Below, in pieces: positions 27,743 through 38,364 of a DNA stretch of 64,000 nucleotides; positions within the stretch are counted from its first letter, which is position 1; every line of letters begins with the position of its first letter. Origin of the DNA: an uncultured Clostridia bacterium (GTDB taxonomy: Bacteria > Bacillota > Clostridia > TANB77 > CAG-508); contig CAPIEU010000003.1 in the NCBI GenBank assembly GCA_948630815.1, positions 62,001-126,000 on the forward strand. The letters are read 5' to 3'. The notes below the pieces were generated by a model, which saw nothing but the letters and a program-made list of their open reading frames with translations, was not told the origin of the DNA and ran no database searches. Made by a program: the position numbers and the translations under genes.

Positions 27743-28122
27743 AAAATTTTATTACCTCGTTCGTGCTGGATGTGTTCTAAACTTAATGAAATAATCTTTT
27801 CTATATGTTCATCTTGCAAGCTATAATAAACTTGTTTTCCCTCTTTTCTATATTTTACAAGTTTAGCATTTCTGAGTAAACCCAATTGATGAGATACAGT
27901 TGACTGATTCAAGTCTAAAAGCTCACATAAATCACACACACAAAGTTCTGTATTTAAAATACTACAAATAATTCTAAGTCTTGTATTATCCGCAAATAAT
28001 TTAAACATATCTGCTAAACTTACAATTTCTTCAGTATTTGGTTCTACATTTTTTACCTCATTTATTTTTTTATAGTGTGGGCAATTTTCTCCACACACAA
28101 ACTCTAGCTCTTTATTCTCCAT
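27721..28122 (-). CDS. ArsR/SmtB-family metal-sensing repressor
   Basis: 133 residues. Winged helix (LFADNTRLRIICSILNTELCVCDLCELLDLNQSTVSHQLGLLRNAKLVKYRKEGKQVYYSL). ELCVCDL carries the paired Cys of the CadC/CmtR-type metal site on the alpha-3 helix, and N-terminal Cys residues (CGENCPH) could complete it, so Cd/Pb/Zn sensing is likely. It lies upstream of the ATPase in the same direction. Its 3' end runs through the dispersed repeat at 27711-27742. Confidence 0.92.
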   Translation of the reverse strand: MENKELEFVCGENCPHYKKINEVKNVEPNTEEIVSLADMFKLFADNTRLRIICSILNTELCVCDLCELLDLNQSTVSHQLGLLRNAKLVKYRKEGKQVYYSLQDEHIEKIISLSLEHIQHERGNKILKSAPSC

Positions 28123-28143
28123 AAATTACCTCCTTAATATATT

Positions 28144-28163
28144 ATATGCACGTATGTTCATAT
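28144..28163 (-). promoter_or_regulatory. Predicted ArsR-family operator
   Basis: Imperfect palindrome ATATGAAC-ATAC-GTGCATAT, the size and shape of SmtB/CzrA operators, abutting and partly covering the -10. The minus-strand promoter reads TTGACT (28185-28190), 17 nt, TAACAT (28162-28167). Confidence 0.7.
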
Positions 28164-28198
28164 GTTAATATATTTTATAAAAAAAGTCAATAGATTTT

Positions 28199-28247
28199 CT
28201 AACTAAAATAAATTTCTCCTGGCTACGCCAGAAGAAATTTATTTTAG
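28199..28247 (-). terminator. Hairpin terminator of RND gene
   Basis: AACTAAAATAAATTTCT and its complement flank CTGGCTACGCCAG, forming a long nearly perfect palindrome at the stop of the RND gene. Confidence 0.85.
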
Positions 28248-31200
28248 TTCTTTTCTTTATTCATCATCATATATAAACAAGGAATTACAAATAGTGTTAG
28301 AAGTGTTGCATACACAAGTCCTCCTATTGTTACTATACCTAATGGTTGTATCATTTCTGTACCAGAACCTATACCTAATGCCATTGTTGATAAACCAAGT
28401 ATTGTTGTTAGAGCTGTCATAAGAATTGGTCTTAATCTTGTTTTTCCTGTTTCTATTAAAGCGTCTTTTATTTTTAATTTTTCTTCTCTTCTTAGGTTAT
28501 TTGCATAATCTATAAATACTATTCCATTATTTACAACTATTCCTGCAAGCATTAAGAAACCAAGCATTGCAATTAAACTTATTTCACATCCTGTTATAAA
28601 TAATGCAAATAATCCTCCTGTAAATGCAAGTGGTATTGTAAACATTACTATAAATGGTGATTTTAATGATTGGAACTGTGCTACCATTATTAGATATATA
28701 AATACTATTGCAAGTGCAATCATTTTTACTAAATCTTGTAAAGATTGATTAATTGTTTCACTTTCACCTTGTATTTCCACACTATATCCATCTGGGGCAG
28801 TATATTCTTTTAATTTATTTTCTATATCTCTTCCTACAATTCCAACATTTGCATCTTGTTTTATAGTAACTGATACTGTAACATATTTTTCTCCATTATC
28901 GTGTGAAATTGAACTTAGTCCATCTTTTTCTTCTATACTTGCTATATCTTTAAGCTTAACATCTACAGTTTCGTTATTCTTCTTTCCTTCTAATATAATA
29001 GAATTCAAATTCTCATTCGTAATTTTTTTCTCTTCTGGTTTTACTACTATAATAGGATAATCTTTATTATCTACTGTAATAGTTGTTGCTTCTTGTTCAT
29101 TTGAAATTTCACTAGATACCTTAGAATAAACTTGTGCAACAGTTAATCCATATTCCATTGCTTTATTCTTATCTACTGTAACCCTTGTTTCTTTTGAAGT
29201 TTCACCTATCCCAGAATCTATTTTCTCTATTCCTTCTATTTCCTCTAGTAAGCTAGCTACTTCTTTTGCAATTTCTTGTAATTTATCTGTATTGGTTCCC
29301 TTTACTACAATTTGTACACCAGAGGTCATCATCGAAGACATATCCATTTCTGAAGTACTAACAGAAATTTCACAGTTCATACCGTTTGTTAATTCATAAA
29401 TTTTATTTGCAATTTCAGCATTCGTTCCTTTTCTATCTTCTTTTAAAATAGCATACATACTAATTGAATTGCTATTTCCTCCTGAAAGACTTGATATAGA
29501 ACTCATTGTCCCAGAATCCAGTGCACCAATTTCTTCTATTTCGTCAATTGTTAACAATTTCTCTACTATTTCATCTGCCATTTTCTTTGTTTCTTCGCTT
29601 GTAACTTCTTTTGGTGTTTCCATGTTTATAGATATTTGTTCTCCGTCAACACTTGGTATAAATGCTGTTCCCATTATTCCTGTAAGCATAAAACTTCCTA
29701 TAAGTAATACAAGTGCCACTACTACAACTATTATTTTATGATTTAATGAAACTTTAAGTAATTTTTCATATACTATAATTATTTTATCAAAGAAAATATC
29801 TTTCTTTGTTTTTGTTTCTTTAAACATTTTTGAAGCCATTGCTGGTACTAATGTTATTGCTACAATTAAACTTGCAAGCAATGAATATGCAATAGTTAAT
29901 CCCATATCTGTAAATAATTGTCTTGATATACCTTGTATAAATATAATAGGTAAAAAAACACATATGGTAGTTAATGTTGATGATGTTATAGCTCCTGCAA
30001 CACTTGCAGCACCTCTAATTGCTGCTTCTTTCACACCTACTTCATTGTTACGTAATCTATATATATTTTCTATAACAACAATAGAGTTATCTACAAGCAT
30101 TCCTACACCTAACGCAAGACCTGATAGAGATATAATATTTACTGTTACCCCTGTAAAATACATAAGTGCTATCGCAAATGTTAAACTTATTGGAATAGAT
30201 AAAGCTATTATAAGTGTTGGTTTGTAATCTTTTAAGAATACAAATAGAATTATAACTGCAAGTATTCCTCCATAAACTAAGTTATCTAATACTGAATTTA
30301 TAATGATGTCTATGTAAACTCCTTGATTCATAAGTGTTGTAAATCTTAAATTTTCATTTTGTGTTTCCAATTTATCCATTTTGCTCTCTATATCTTTACA
30401 AACATCTGCTGTTGATGCTGTACTTTGCTTTTGAAATGTTAAAACAATTCCATTGTTTCCATTTACTTTCGCATAAATTTCACTTGAATTATCTGTAAAT
30501 TCTATGTCTGCTAAATCATTTAAAGTAATATTTTCAAGTCCTTCCATATCAAAAGATAATATTTTTAAGTTTTTAACTTCATCTACATTATTAAACTTTT
30601 CTCCAACTTTAATAATCATTTTATCATTTGAAGTTTCAATATACCCTGCTGGCATAGAAAAATTCTCAGCTTTTAATATATTAGAAACCATATCAATAGT
30701 TATAATTCCATCTATTGATGCACTTTTTAGTGCTTCATCTCTTGCATCTTCAAATTGTTTAATTCCATTATTTAATTCAGTTTCACTTGTAGCTAAAGCC
30801 TGTTCTGCTTTGCTAAGCTCTTTAGTTAAAGTTACTTTTGCTATTTCTAGTTCTTTTTCTTGATTTATAAGATTTTCTTTTTGTTTATTTAATTCTATTT
30901 TTGCAACTGATATTTGGTCTAGTCCAGAATTTACTTCTTTAAGTTTTAAATTTGTTTCTTTTTTTAATTCTTCTGTTTTTGATATACTACTATTTAATGT
31001 TTCTAGTTTTATTTTTTGTTCATCTGTTATATTGTTTCCTAATTTAACAAGTTCTTCCTTTTCATTATTTAATTTACTAAGTAGGGTATCCATTCCTTTT
31101 ATTGTTGTGGTTAATGTATCTTTAGTTATTTTTAGTCCTTGTTCTTTTGTTTCTATTTCATTTTTTGCTGAATCTATTTTTGCACTTCCTGCTTTTATGG

Positions 31201-31951
31201 CAGTTAATCCCTCTATCAATTTTGAAGTTTGTTCATTTGATTGTTTTTTTAATGTTTCCTTTCCTTCATTTAATTTGCCTTTAACATTATTTAGCTCAGC
31301 CTGTGTTTTAGATAATTTATCATTTACACTATCTAAGATTTTTTTATTTACATCATCTATTTTATTTTGGTTTAATTTAACTTTTATTTGCTCTTCTAAC
31401 AATCCAGTAGCACTTACACTTGCTACTCCCTCTATTCTTTCAAGTTCTGGCATTATTTTATTATTCACAAATTCTGTAATTTCTGCATTTTCCATACCTT
31501 GAATATCAACCGCTGTAAGCATAATAGGCATCATATTTGGATTTATTTTAGATACCATAGGTGAACCTATCATATCATCATTCCATGCAGCTTTTATTAA
31601 ATCTAATTTAGAGTTTATTTCAATTAACGCAGAATCCATATTTACATCATTTGAAAATTCTAATATAACTACTGAAGAATTTTCACTTGATATAGAAGAT
31701 ACATTTTTAATATTACTTATTGTAGACATAGATTGTTCTAATGGTTTTGTAACAACATTTTCTACTTTTTCAGGACTTGCTCCTACATATGTAGTCATAA
31801 TAATTGCATATGGCAAATCCATTTTAGGTAAAAGGTCAGTTGTCATACTTGTAAATGAAATTACTCCTAAAATAATAATTAGTATTACTGCAACAAATAC
31901 AGTAAATGGTTTTTTTACACTATAATTTGAAATCATTTTAATTTTAAGCAT
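28244..31951 (-). CDS. RND efflux permease with coiled-coil insertion
   Basis: A roughly 1235-residue AcrB/MMPL-type proton-driven exporter. First helix SVKKPFTVFVAVILIII, porter-domain motif TTYVGASPEKVENVVTKPLE, and two sets of later helices around GVGMLVDNSIVVIENIYRLR and GILEGIVV-like region AGIVVNNGIVFIDYANNLRR. Unusual is a roughly 230-residue coiled-coil (KLSKTQAELNNVKGKLNEGK ... ELNNGIKQFEDA) inserted in the first periplasmic loop. In Gram-positive RND proteins this may bridge the wall. ATG 31951 or 31936 (MISNYSVKK) are both possible. Single-gene unit, no in-frame CGG. Confidence 0.88.
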   Translation of the reverse strand: MLKIKMISNYSVKKPFTVFVAVILIIILGVISFTSMTTDLLPKMDLPYAIIMTTYVGASPEKVENVVTKPLEQSMSTISNIKNVSSISSENSSVVILEFSNDVNMDSALIEINSKLDLIKAAWNDDMIGSPMVSKINPNMMPIMLTAVDIQGMENAEITEFVNNKIMPELERIEGVASVSATGLLEEQIKVKLNQNKIDDVNKKILDSVNDKLSKTQAELNNVKGKLNEGKETLKKQSNEQTSKLIEGLTAIKAGSAKIDSAKNEIETKEQGLKITKDTLTTTIKGMDTLLSKLNNEKEELVKLGNNITDEQKIKLETLNSSISKTEELKKETNLKLKEVNSGLDQISVAKIELNKQKENLINQEKELEIAKVTLTKELSKAEQALATSETELNNGIKQFEDARDEALKSASIDGIITIDMVSNILKAENFSMPAGYIETSNDKMIIKVGEKFNNVDEVKNLKILSFDMEGLENITLNDLADIEFTDNSSEIYAKVNGNNGIVLTFQKQSTASTADVCKDIESKMDKLETQNENLRFTTLMNQGVYIDIIINSVLDNLVYGGILAVIILFVFLKDYKPTLIIALSIPISLTFAIALMYFTGVTVNIISLSGLALGVGMLVDNSIVVIENIYRLRNNEVGVKEAAIRGAASVAGAITSSTLTTICVFLPIIFIQGISRQLFTDMGLTIAYSLLASLIVAITLVPAMASKMFKETKTKKDIFFDKIIIVYEKLLKVSLNHKIIVVVVALVLLIGSFMLTGIMGTAFIPSVDGEQISINMETPKEVTSEETKKMADEIVEKLLTIDEIEEIGALDSGTMSSISSLSGGNSNSISMYAILKEDRKGTNAEIANKIYELTNGMNCEISVSTSEMDMSSMMTSGVQIVVKGTNTDKLQEIAKEVASLLEEIEGIEKIDSGIGETSKETRVTVDKNKAMEYGLTVAQVYSKVSSEISNEQEATTITVDNKDYPIIVVKPEEKKITNENLNSIILEGKKNNETVDVKLKDIASIEEKDGLSSISHDNGEKYVTVSVTIKQDANVGIVGRDIENKLKEYTAPDGYSVEIQGESETINQSLQDLVKMIALAIVFIYLIMVAQFQSLKSPFIVMFTIPLAFTGGLFALFITGCEISLIAMLGFLMLAGIVVNNGIVFIDYANNLRREEKLKIKDALIETGKTRLRPILMTALTTILGLSTMALGIGSGTEMIQPLGIVTIGGLVYATLLTLFVIPCLYMMMNKEKN

Positions 31952-32171
31952 CCTTTCTTTATATATATACAATGTAAAGATAATACTATATTTCATTTTC
32001 GAAATCACTATCTTTCTTATAGTAACATAAACATTTATATATATATTGCTATATACTATTTAATATGTCTTAATTTTCATATTTTCTATTATAGCAACTT
32101 TTCTGCAATATGTAAACTAGCTGATTGTAAAATTATGTGAATTTTTGATGAATTCTGTGTATTAAAAAATA

Positions 32172-32210
32172 AGAAATTTGATAGTTGCTAATATGCAACT
32201 ATCAAATTTC
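32172..32210 (-). terminator. Perfect hairpin terminator of galE
   Basis: GAAATTTGATAGTTGC and GCAACTATCAAATTTC stem with loop TAATAT, directly after the galE stop. Confidence 0.9.
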
Positions 32211-33212
32211 TTATTTTTCCTTTATATAGTTCCAAGAATCTCTACACATATCATCTATTCCAAGGTTTGCTTTCCAGCCTAATTCTTCTTTAGCTTTTTT
32301 AGGGTCTGCATAACAAGCTGCAATATCTCCTGGACGTCTTGGCGCAATTTTGTATGCAACATCTTTTTTAGTAGCTTTTTCAAAAGATTTTACCATATCT
32401 AGTACACTATATCCATTTCCTGTACCTAAATTATAAATAAACAATCCTTTCATCTCTTTTTCTAATTTTTCTAATGCTTTTATATGTCCAATTGCTAAAT
32501 CTACTACATGAATATAATCTCTTACTCCTGTTCCATCATGTGTGTTATAATCATTTCCAAACACCGATAATTCTTTTAATGTACCTTTTGCAACTCTTAC
32601 TATGTATGGCATCAAGTTATTTGGTATTCCTTGTGGTTCTTCCCCTATTAGTCCACTTGAATGTGCTCCTACTGGATTAAAATATCTTAATATACATATG
32701 TTCCAAGTTGGATCTGATGTATAAATATCTTTTAAAATTTGTTCAATAAACAATTTTGATGTTCCATATGGATTTGTTGTTCCACCAGTTTTACATTCTT
32801 CTGTAATTGGTATTTTTTCTGGATCTCCATATACTGTTGCAGAAGAACTAAATACAAACGTTTTTACCTCATATTTTTTCATAGTATCTAGTAATACTAA
32901 TGCTCCTGAAACATTATTTGTATAATAATCAATCGGTTTTTTAACAGATTCACCAACCGCTTTATATCCTGCAAAATTTAAAACTGCATCAATTTTGTTT
33001 TCTTCAAAAACCTTTTCTAAAGCTTTTCTATCTAAATAATCTATTTCATAAAACTTAAAATCTTTACCTGTAATTTCTCTAATTTTATCTAACACATCTG
33101 GCTTACTATTTGAAAAATTATCTATTATAATAACATCTTTTCCACTGTTCAATAATTCTACTACTGTATGGCTTCCAATATAACCTGCTCCTCCTGTAAC
33201 TAAAACTGACAT
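32211..33212 (-). CDS. galE: UDP-glucose 4-epimerase
   Basis: A 333-residue SDR enzyme interconverting UDP-glucose and UDP-galactose. NAD motif VTGGAGYIGSHTVVELL, SSSATVYGDP, catalytic YGTSK (in NPYGTSKLFIEQ) and YFNPVGAH are present. Supplies activated sugars to the surface-polysaccharide glycosyltransferases encoded at 36.8-40.4 kb. Standard length. Confidence 0.97.
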   Translation of the reverse strand: MSVLVTGGAGYIGSHTVVELLNSGKDVIIIDNFSNSKPDVLDKIREITGKDFKFYEIDYLDRKALEKVFEENKIDAVLNFAGYKAVGESVKKPIDYYTNNVSGALVLLDTMKKYEVKTFVFSSSATVYGDPEKIPITEECKTGGTTNPYGTSKLFIEQILKDIYTSDPTWNICILRYFNPVGAHSSGLIGEEPQGIPNNLMPYIVRVAKGTLKELSVFGNDYNTHDGTGVRDYIHVVDLAIGHIKALEKLEKEMKGLFIYNLGTGNGYSVLDMVKSFEKATKKDVAYKIAPRRPGDIAACYADPKKAKEELGWKANLGIDDMCRDSWNYIKEK

Positions 33213-33254
33213 AACTATTCCTCCTTCATACTTGCTATTATATATCAGCTAATA

Positions 33255-33824
33255 TTATTTGTAAAGTTTCTTATATATCTTATAATCTCTTAAAATCTTT
33301 CTTACATAATTGTTGGTTTCTTTAAATGGTATATTTTCAATATCACTACCATCTTCTTTTATAATTCCTTGTTCTATCCATCTTTTTACATTACCAATTC
33401 CAGCATTATATGCAGTTAGTGCCAATAAATAGTTATTATTATATTCTTTCATTAAATTTGAAAAATATTTTGTACCAAGTTGTATGTTTAATTCTGGATT
33501 ATATAATGATTTTTTTTCTATAAAATTAATATCTAAATTTCTTGCAATTTCCTCTGCTGTTGCATCCATTAATTGCATAAGTCCTATTGCATTACTTGAA
33601 GATACAACATTGGGATTAAAATTACTTTCTGCTTTTATAATTGCAAATACAAGAGTTGGATCTACATTATATTCCTTTGCATATTTATATACATATTCCG
33701 AATATTTAGTTGGATATATTTTCTTTAATATTATGTTTTGAACTTTGAATACACCAAATAATAATATTGATGCCAATATTATTATTGTTAGTATAATTGT
33801 TGTTTTTATAATTTTCTTTTGCAA
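33255..33824 (-). CDS. Membrane-anchored lytic transglycosylase
   Basis: A 189-residue Slt-type peptidoglycan lytic transglycosylase. N-terminal anchor (TTIILTIIILASILLFGVF), then the catalytic Glu in AIIKAESNFNPNVVSSSNAIGLMQLMDATAEEIA and ALTAYNAGIGNVKRWIEQG. Starts at TTG with GGAGAG upstream. Faces the wall; might support growth or sporulation. Confidence 0.92.
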   Translation of the reverse strand: MQKKIIKTTIILTIIILASILLFGVFKVQNIILKKIYPTKYSEYVYKYAKEYNVDPTLVFAIIKAESNFNPNVVSSSNAIGLMQLMDATAEEIARNLDINFIEKKSLYNPELNIQLGTKYFSNLMKEYNNNYLLALTAYNAGIGNVKRWIEQGIIKEDGSDIENIPFKETNNYVRKILRDYKIYKKLYK

Positions 33825-33856
33825 ACTTTTCTCTCCTATCTTTGTATGGACTCTTT

Positions 33857-33883
33857 GGGTTGCATACCATGCAACCCCTACAC
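33857..33883. repeat. REP-like palindrome, GTTGCAT type
   Basis: GGGTTGCATACCATGCAACC CCTACAC: arms GGGTTGCAT and ATGCAACCC plus the CCTACAC tail; sister of 10551-10577. Confidence 0.75.
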
Positions 33884-33900
33884 TTTTTTATACTATCTTT

Positions 33901-33928
33901 TGTAGGGGGTAGGTCTTGTACCTACCCT
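33901..33928. repeat. REP-like palindrome
   Basis: TGTAGGGGGTAGGTCTTGTA CCTACCC: arms GGGTAGGT and ACCTACCC with TGTAGGGG on the other side, opposite orientation to the copy at 34003. Confidence 0.8.
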
Positions 33929-34002
33929 TTTTATATATTAGAAAAATCTTGCTTACTTTCTAATATATAAACACATTAATTATTTAGATAATTTTTCGAA
34001 GA

Positions 34003-34030
34003 TGGGCAGGCACAAGACCTGCCCCTACAT
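34003..34030. repeat. REP-like palindrome, consensus form
   Basis: GGGCAGGCACAAGACCTGCC CCTACAT. Best-formed copy: arms GGGCAGG and CCTGCCC, tail CCCTACAT. Confidence 0.82.
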
Positions 34031-34043
34031 ATTTCATCATATC

Positions 34044-36767
34044 CTATTTTGCTTCATACCAGTCTTTTGCTTCTCCTAATTCCACCTTTAATGGTATTCT
34101 TAATTTTATTGCATCTTCCATTGAAGTTTTTAAAATTTCTTTTACTTGTTCTTTTTCTTTTATAACTGTATCAATTATTAATTCATCATGTACTTGTAAT
34201 ACTAATTTTGATTTTAACCCAGCCGCTTCTAGTTTTTTAAACACCTGAATCATAGCAATTTTCATAATATCTGCCGCAGTTCCTTGTATTGGAGTATTCA
34301 TTGCTGCTCTTGCACCAAATTGTCTAACCATATAATTTGATGACTTTAATTCTGGAATCTGTCTTTTCCTAGAAAATAAAGTCTCAACATATCCTTTCTC
34401 TTTTGCATCTTCTACTATTGTATCCATAAATTTCTTAATTCCACTATACTTTTCTAAATATTGATCTATATACACTTTTGCTTCTTTTCTTGATATGCCA
34501 AGTTGCCCCGCAAGCCCAAAATCACTTATTCCATAAACTATTCCAAAATTAACTGCTTTTGCACTAGCTCTTTGTTCTTTTGTTACTTCTTCTATTGGTA
34601 CGTTTAAAACCTTTGATGCTGCTTGTTTATGAATATCTTCATCATTCATAAATGCTTCTATCATATGTTCATCACCAGAAATATGAGCAAGTACTCTTAA
34701 TTCAATTTGTGAATAATCTGCATCTAAAAATATACATCCATCACTTGGTTTAAATGCTTTTCTTATTTTCTTTCCAGCTTCATTCCTTGTTGGAATATTT
34801 TGCAAGTTTGGCTCAGTTGAACTAATTCTACCAGTAGCAGTTACAGTTTGATGAAAATATGAATGAATTTTTCCGTCGCTTTCATTAATATATGGAATTA
34901 ATCCTTCTACATATGTAGAATTTAGTTTTGCCATAGCACGATAATCCAATATTTTAGAAACTATTTCGTGTTCATCCTTTATCTTTTCTAATACGTCAAC
35001 ATCTGTTGAATATCCACTTTTCGTCTTTTTCGCATATGGTAATTTTAATTTATCAAATAAAACTTCGCCTAATTGTTTTGGTGAATTTATATTAAATTCT
35101 TCACCTGCTAAGTTATAAATTTCTTTTGTTAATTCTTCTAATTCTCCTTTTAAAACATTTCCATAACTTATTAGCTCTTCTTTATCCACTTTCATACCAA
35201 CATATTGCATTTCTGCTAATACTTTTACAAGTGGCATTTCTATATTATTAAATAAATCTATAGAACTTTCATTAGTTAACTTTTCTTGTAAAATTTGTTC
35301 TAGTTTTGATATAACATAAACATATATAATACCTTCTTGTTTTTGTTTAGAATTAGAAGCATTTTCTTCATTAGTTTCAAACAAATTAAGTTGCTCTTTT
35401 TCTTCTTTTACTCCTGCTTTTGCCAAATATTCTAAAACATCAATTCCAGTATAAGTAATACTAAGTCCATCTAATGGATATTTTGAAGATACTGGATTTA
35501 ATAAATATGCTGCAATCTTCACATCAAATTTAAAATGTTTTGGTGCAATTCCTATTTGCTTTAGAATTATATAATCTCTTGATAATTCATATCCCACAAG
35601 ATCTTTTTCCTCAAATATAGTTTTAAAATATTTTATAAATTCTTCCCTGTTTTCTTCAAATTCATAATAATATACTGTATTATTTAGATATATACTAATA
35701 CTTACTATCTCTTCTTTAATAATATATTCTACCCTATCTTTTGCTTCTTTTAATCCTAAATGATAAACTATTTTTTGTTCTTTTTTTAAAAGCTCTATTA
35801 AACTTTGTAATTCCGCTTCTTTACTTATTTCTTTTATTTCAAAGTTTACACTTTGTTCCGTTTCTTGTTTAACCCCTTCACCTTGTAAAGAAAAACGTTC
35901 AATATATCTGTTAAATCTGTACTTCTTAAATAATTCTAGTACCTTTTCTTTATCCCATTCTTCTTTTTTCATTTCAACTAAATTCTCTTCTATTGGGGAA
36001 TCGATGTTTATTCTTCCAAGTTCTCTTGATAAAAGTGCTAGTTCTTTATTTTCTACTAGTTTTTCTCTTAATTTTCCTTTTATAGTATCTTCTTTCGCTT
36101 CTATCTTTTTATATAAATTATCAATATCAGTATATTCTTTAATTAGACTAATTGCTGTTTTTTCGCCTACTCCTGGTACCCCTGGAATATTATCAGAGGT
36201 GTCTCCCATTAATCCTTTTACTTGTATAAGTTGATATGGCTCTAGTCCATATTCTTCGATTACTTTTTTCCTATCATAATAATCTGTTTCTGTTTTCCCT
36301 GCTTTAGTTCTTGGTATTTCAATTGTTATTTTGTCTGTTGCAAGTTGGAAGTTATCTCTATCTCCAGAAAGAATTGTTACATCTAGCCCATTTCTTTCTC
36401 CAAACCTAGATAATGTTCCAATAATATCATCACCTTCATAGCCTTCTTTTTCTATAATCTTAATGTTCATTGCTTGTAATATTTCTTTTATTATTGGCAT
36501 TTGACAAGCTAGTTCTTCTGGCATACCTTTTCTATTAGCTTTATATTCTTTATACATTTCATGTCTTTTAGTTGGTCCTTTTTTATCAAATGCTACTACA
36601 ATATATTCAGGTTTTAGTTCTTCCTCTGTTTTAAATAAAATACTTAAAAACCCATATACAGCATTTGTATATGTTCCCTGTTCTGTCATTAACATTTTAT
36701 TTCCCATTATTCCATAAAATGCTCTATTTAAGATACTATTTCCATCAATTAACAATATTCTTCCCAT
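34044..36767 (-). CDS. polA: DNA polymerase I
   Basis: A 907-residue Pol I. 5'-nuclease domain (DGNSILNRAFYGI; VVAFDKKGPTKRHEMYKEYKANRK; GLMGDTSDNIPGVPGVGEKTA), a middle domain in which the 3'-5' exonuclease carboxylates appear absent, as in other Firmicutes, and the polymerase domain (DADYSQIELRVLAHIS; RASAKAVNFGIVYG; QVHDELIID). Complete and uninterrupted across 2.7 kb although several CGG triplets occur, all out of frame. AAAGGAG precedes ATG. Confidence 0.97.
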   Translation of the reverse strand: MGRILLIDGNSILNRAFYGIMGNKMLMTEQGTYTNAVYGFLSILFKTEEELKPEYIVVAFDKKGPTKRHEMYKEYKANRKGMPEELACQMPIIKEILQAMNIKIIEKEGYEGDDIIGTLSRFGERNGLDVTILSGDRDNFQLATDKITIEIPRTKAGKTETDYYDRKKVIEEYGLEPYQLIQVKGLMGDTSDNIPGVPGVGEKTAISLIKEYTDIDNLYKKIEAKEDTIKGKLREKLVENKELALLSRELGRINIDSPIEENLVEMKKEEWDKEKVLELFKKYRFNRYIERFSLQGEGVKQETEQSVNFEIKEISKEAELQSLIELLKKEQKIVYHLGLKEAKDRVEYIIKEEIVSISIYLNNTVYYYEFEENREEFIKYFKTIFEEKDLVGYELSRDYIILKQIGIAPKHFKFDVKIAAYLLNPVSSKYPLDGLSITYTGIDVLEYLAKAGVKEEKEQLNLFETNEENASNSKQKQEGIIYVYVISKLEQILQEKLTNESSIDLFNNIEMPLVKVLAEMQYVGMKVDKEELISYGNVLKGELEELTKEIYNLAGEEFNINSPKQLGEVLFDKLKLPYAKKTKSGYSTDVDVLEKIKDEHEIVSKILDYRAMAKLNSTYVEGLIPYINESDGKIHSYFHQTVTATGRISSTEPNLQNIPTRNEAGKKIRKAFKPSDGCIFLDADYSQIELRVLAHISGDEHMIEAFMNDEDIHKQAASKVLNVPIEEVTKEQRASAKAVNFGIVYGISDFGLAGQLGISRKEAKVYIDQYLEKYSGIKKFMDTIVEDAKEKGYVETLFSRKRQIPELKSSNYMVRQFGARAAMNTPIQGTAADIMKIAMIQVFKKLEAAGLKSKLVLQVHDELIIDTVIKEKEQVKEILKTSMEDAIKLRIPLKVELGEAKDWYEAK

Positions 36768-36781
36768 GAATATTAACTCCT

Positions 36782-38364
36782 TTATTTCATTTCTACAACC
36801 ATAAATCTTCCAAGCATTCCAACAACTTTAATATCGTTATACATTCCATTATTATATATTTCACTTATCATATCTTCACAATATAAATAATGCATCATAA
36901 CAAAAATCCCATTATCACTTTTTACATCTTTTAGTATGTTTTTTACATTATTCGGTGAAAACTTTTCTTTTGACATTATATATGTTCTATCTACTTTTGT
37001 AAGTGCTTCATAACATTCCATAGTTTTATTATATTGTGCAGAAAAATCCTCATATATATACACCATAGGTTTATTATTTATATCATTTTCTAAATATTCT
37101 AACACCTTACCTTGTCCTTTATATGTGTATGAATTATTTGGAAGTTTTGGTATTACTGATATAGCAAAACATATTGATAATATTAGTAATATTAAGAATG
37201 TCTCTTTTTCCTTTATTATATCCTTTAGTATATCATAAAACATATAAATTAGTGAACAAAATATAAGTGGTATTGCAGGCATTAAATATCTTAAATCTAT
37301 ATATGGTGAACACATTATAGAAAATACTAAATATATCGCCATAGGTATTGATACATACTTTATAGTATTATTTAACTTATTTTGACCGAGTTTGCTTGTT
37401 TTTTGTTAATAACCATAACACGCAAAGTATAACTGCAAATATTATAACTATATATCCATATCCATTAAATATTTCGTTATTTATTAGTATAAAATTTTCC
37501 TCTATACTAGTTATTAAAATAGAAAAGTCAAATAAATTATGACTAACTTCTTGTCCTCTATAGCCAAAGAATATATGGGTTATTGAATATGGAAATATTA
37601 ATATTCCTGTTATTCCAGCAGCCATTAGAGTAGAAATATATATAATAATACTTTTATAATTTTTTTGTTTTATATATTTTACAATATACATTATAAATAA
37701 TATAGCCACAATTATTAAATAGTAATAATGCGTTAAAAATCCGTACTAATACCATAAGATATAGTAGTATAATATCTTTATAATTTAACTCTTTAGTATC
37801 TCTCTTTCGTATGTGCCAATAAACTAACATAAGTATATTTAAAACTAGTAATTCATACATTCTTACATACATTACCGTTTCAATAATTGCTAATGAAAAA
37901 CCAGATATAAAGCATACAAGTAATGCGTAATACGGATTTTTAAATATTTCTTTCGCTATTAGAAATAAAAATATACTTGCAATTATAAAAAACATAATAT
38001 TTAGAATTGTTCCAGGCCATATAGAAAACTCATTTATATTAAAATTACACATTATACGTAATAGTAAATAATATAATGGTGGATGTACATCTTCTACTTG
38101 ATTATTATATACACTACTAAAATCATATTTTTCGTTTTCACTTATTACTAAATAGTCTTTATAATATTCCTTATTATGCCAATTATCCAAAAAGTCCTCG
38201 TTTTCATATATGAATGCTCTTTTATATCCCATTAAACCATATGAATAATATTCATCTATGTGGTAATATTCTCTTTTACTCGTTGCATATATGATTGCAA
38301 CTATTTGTGTTAATATTATAAGTATAAATAATAGTACTACAATTATTTTTTCTTGTTTTTTCAT
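36782..38364 (-). CDS. GT-C (PMT/GT39-like) membrane glycosyltransferase, two +1 shifts at CGG
   Basis: A 526-residue polytopic protein in three ORFs. Features of GT-C enzymes: acidic motif after the first helix (YYHIDEYYSYGL) and VEDVHPPLYYLLLRI in a loop, then about ten helices. CGG 37741-37743: LMVLVGFLTHYYYLIIVAIL after skipping C. CGG 37386-37388: LTKNKQTGQNKLNNTIKYVS. Both give continuous hydrophobic pattern. Segments are 38364-37744, 37742-37389 and 37387-36782. The ATG overlaps the Fic stop (ATGA). Expected to use a lipid-linked sugar; acceptor unknown. Confidence 0.85.
37386..37388 (-). other. CGG +1 shift site 2 in GT-C gene
   Basis: ACT-CGG-TCA becomes ACT-GGT-CAA (T-G-Q). Zero frame stops after two codons. 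Confidence 0.86.
37741..37743 (-). other. CGG +1 shift site 1 in GT-C gene
   Basis: GTA-CGG-ATT becomes GTA-GGA-TTT (V-G-F). The hydrophobic helix continues only in the +1 frame. Confidence 0.87.
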
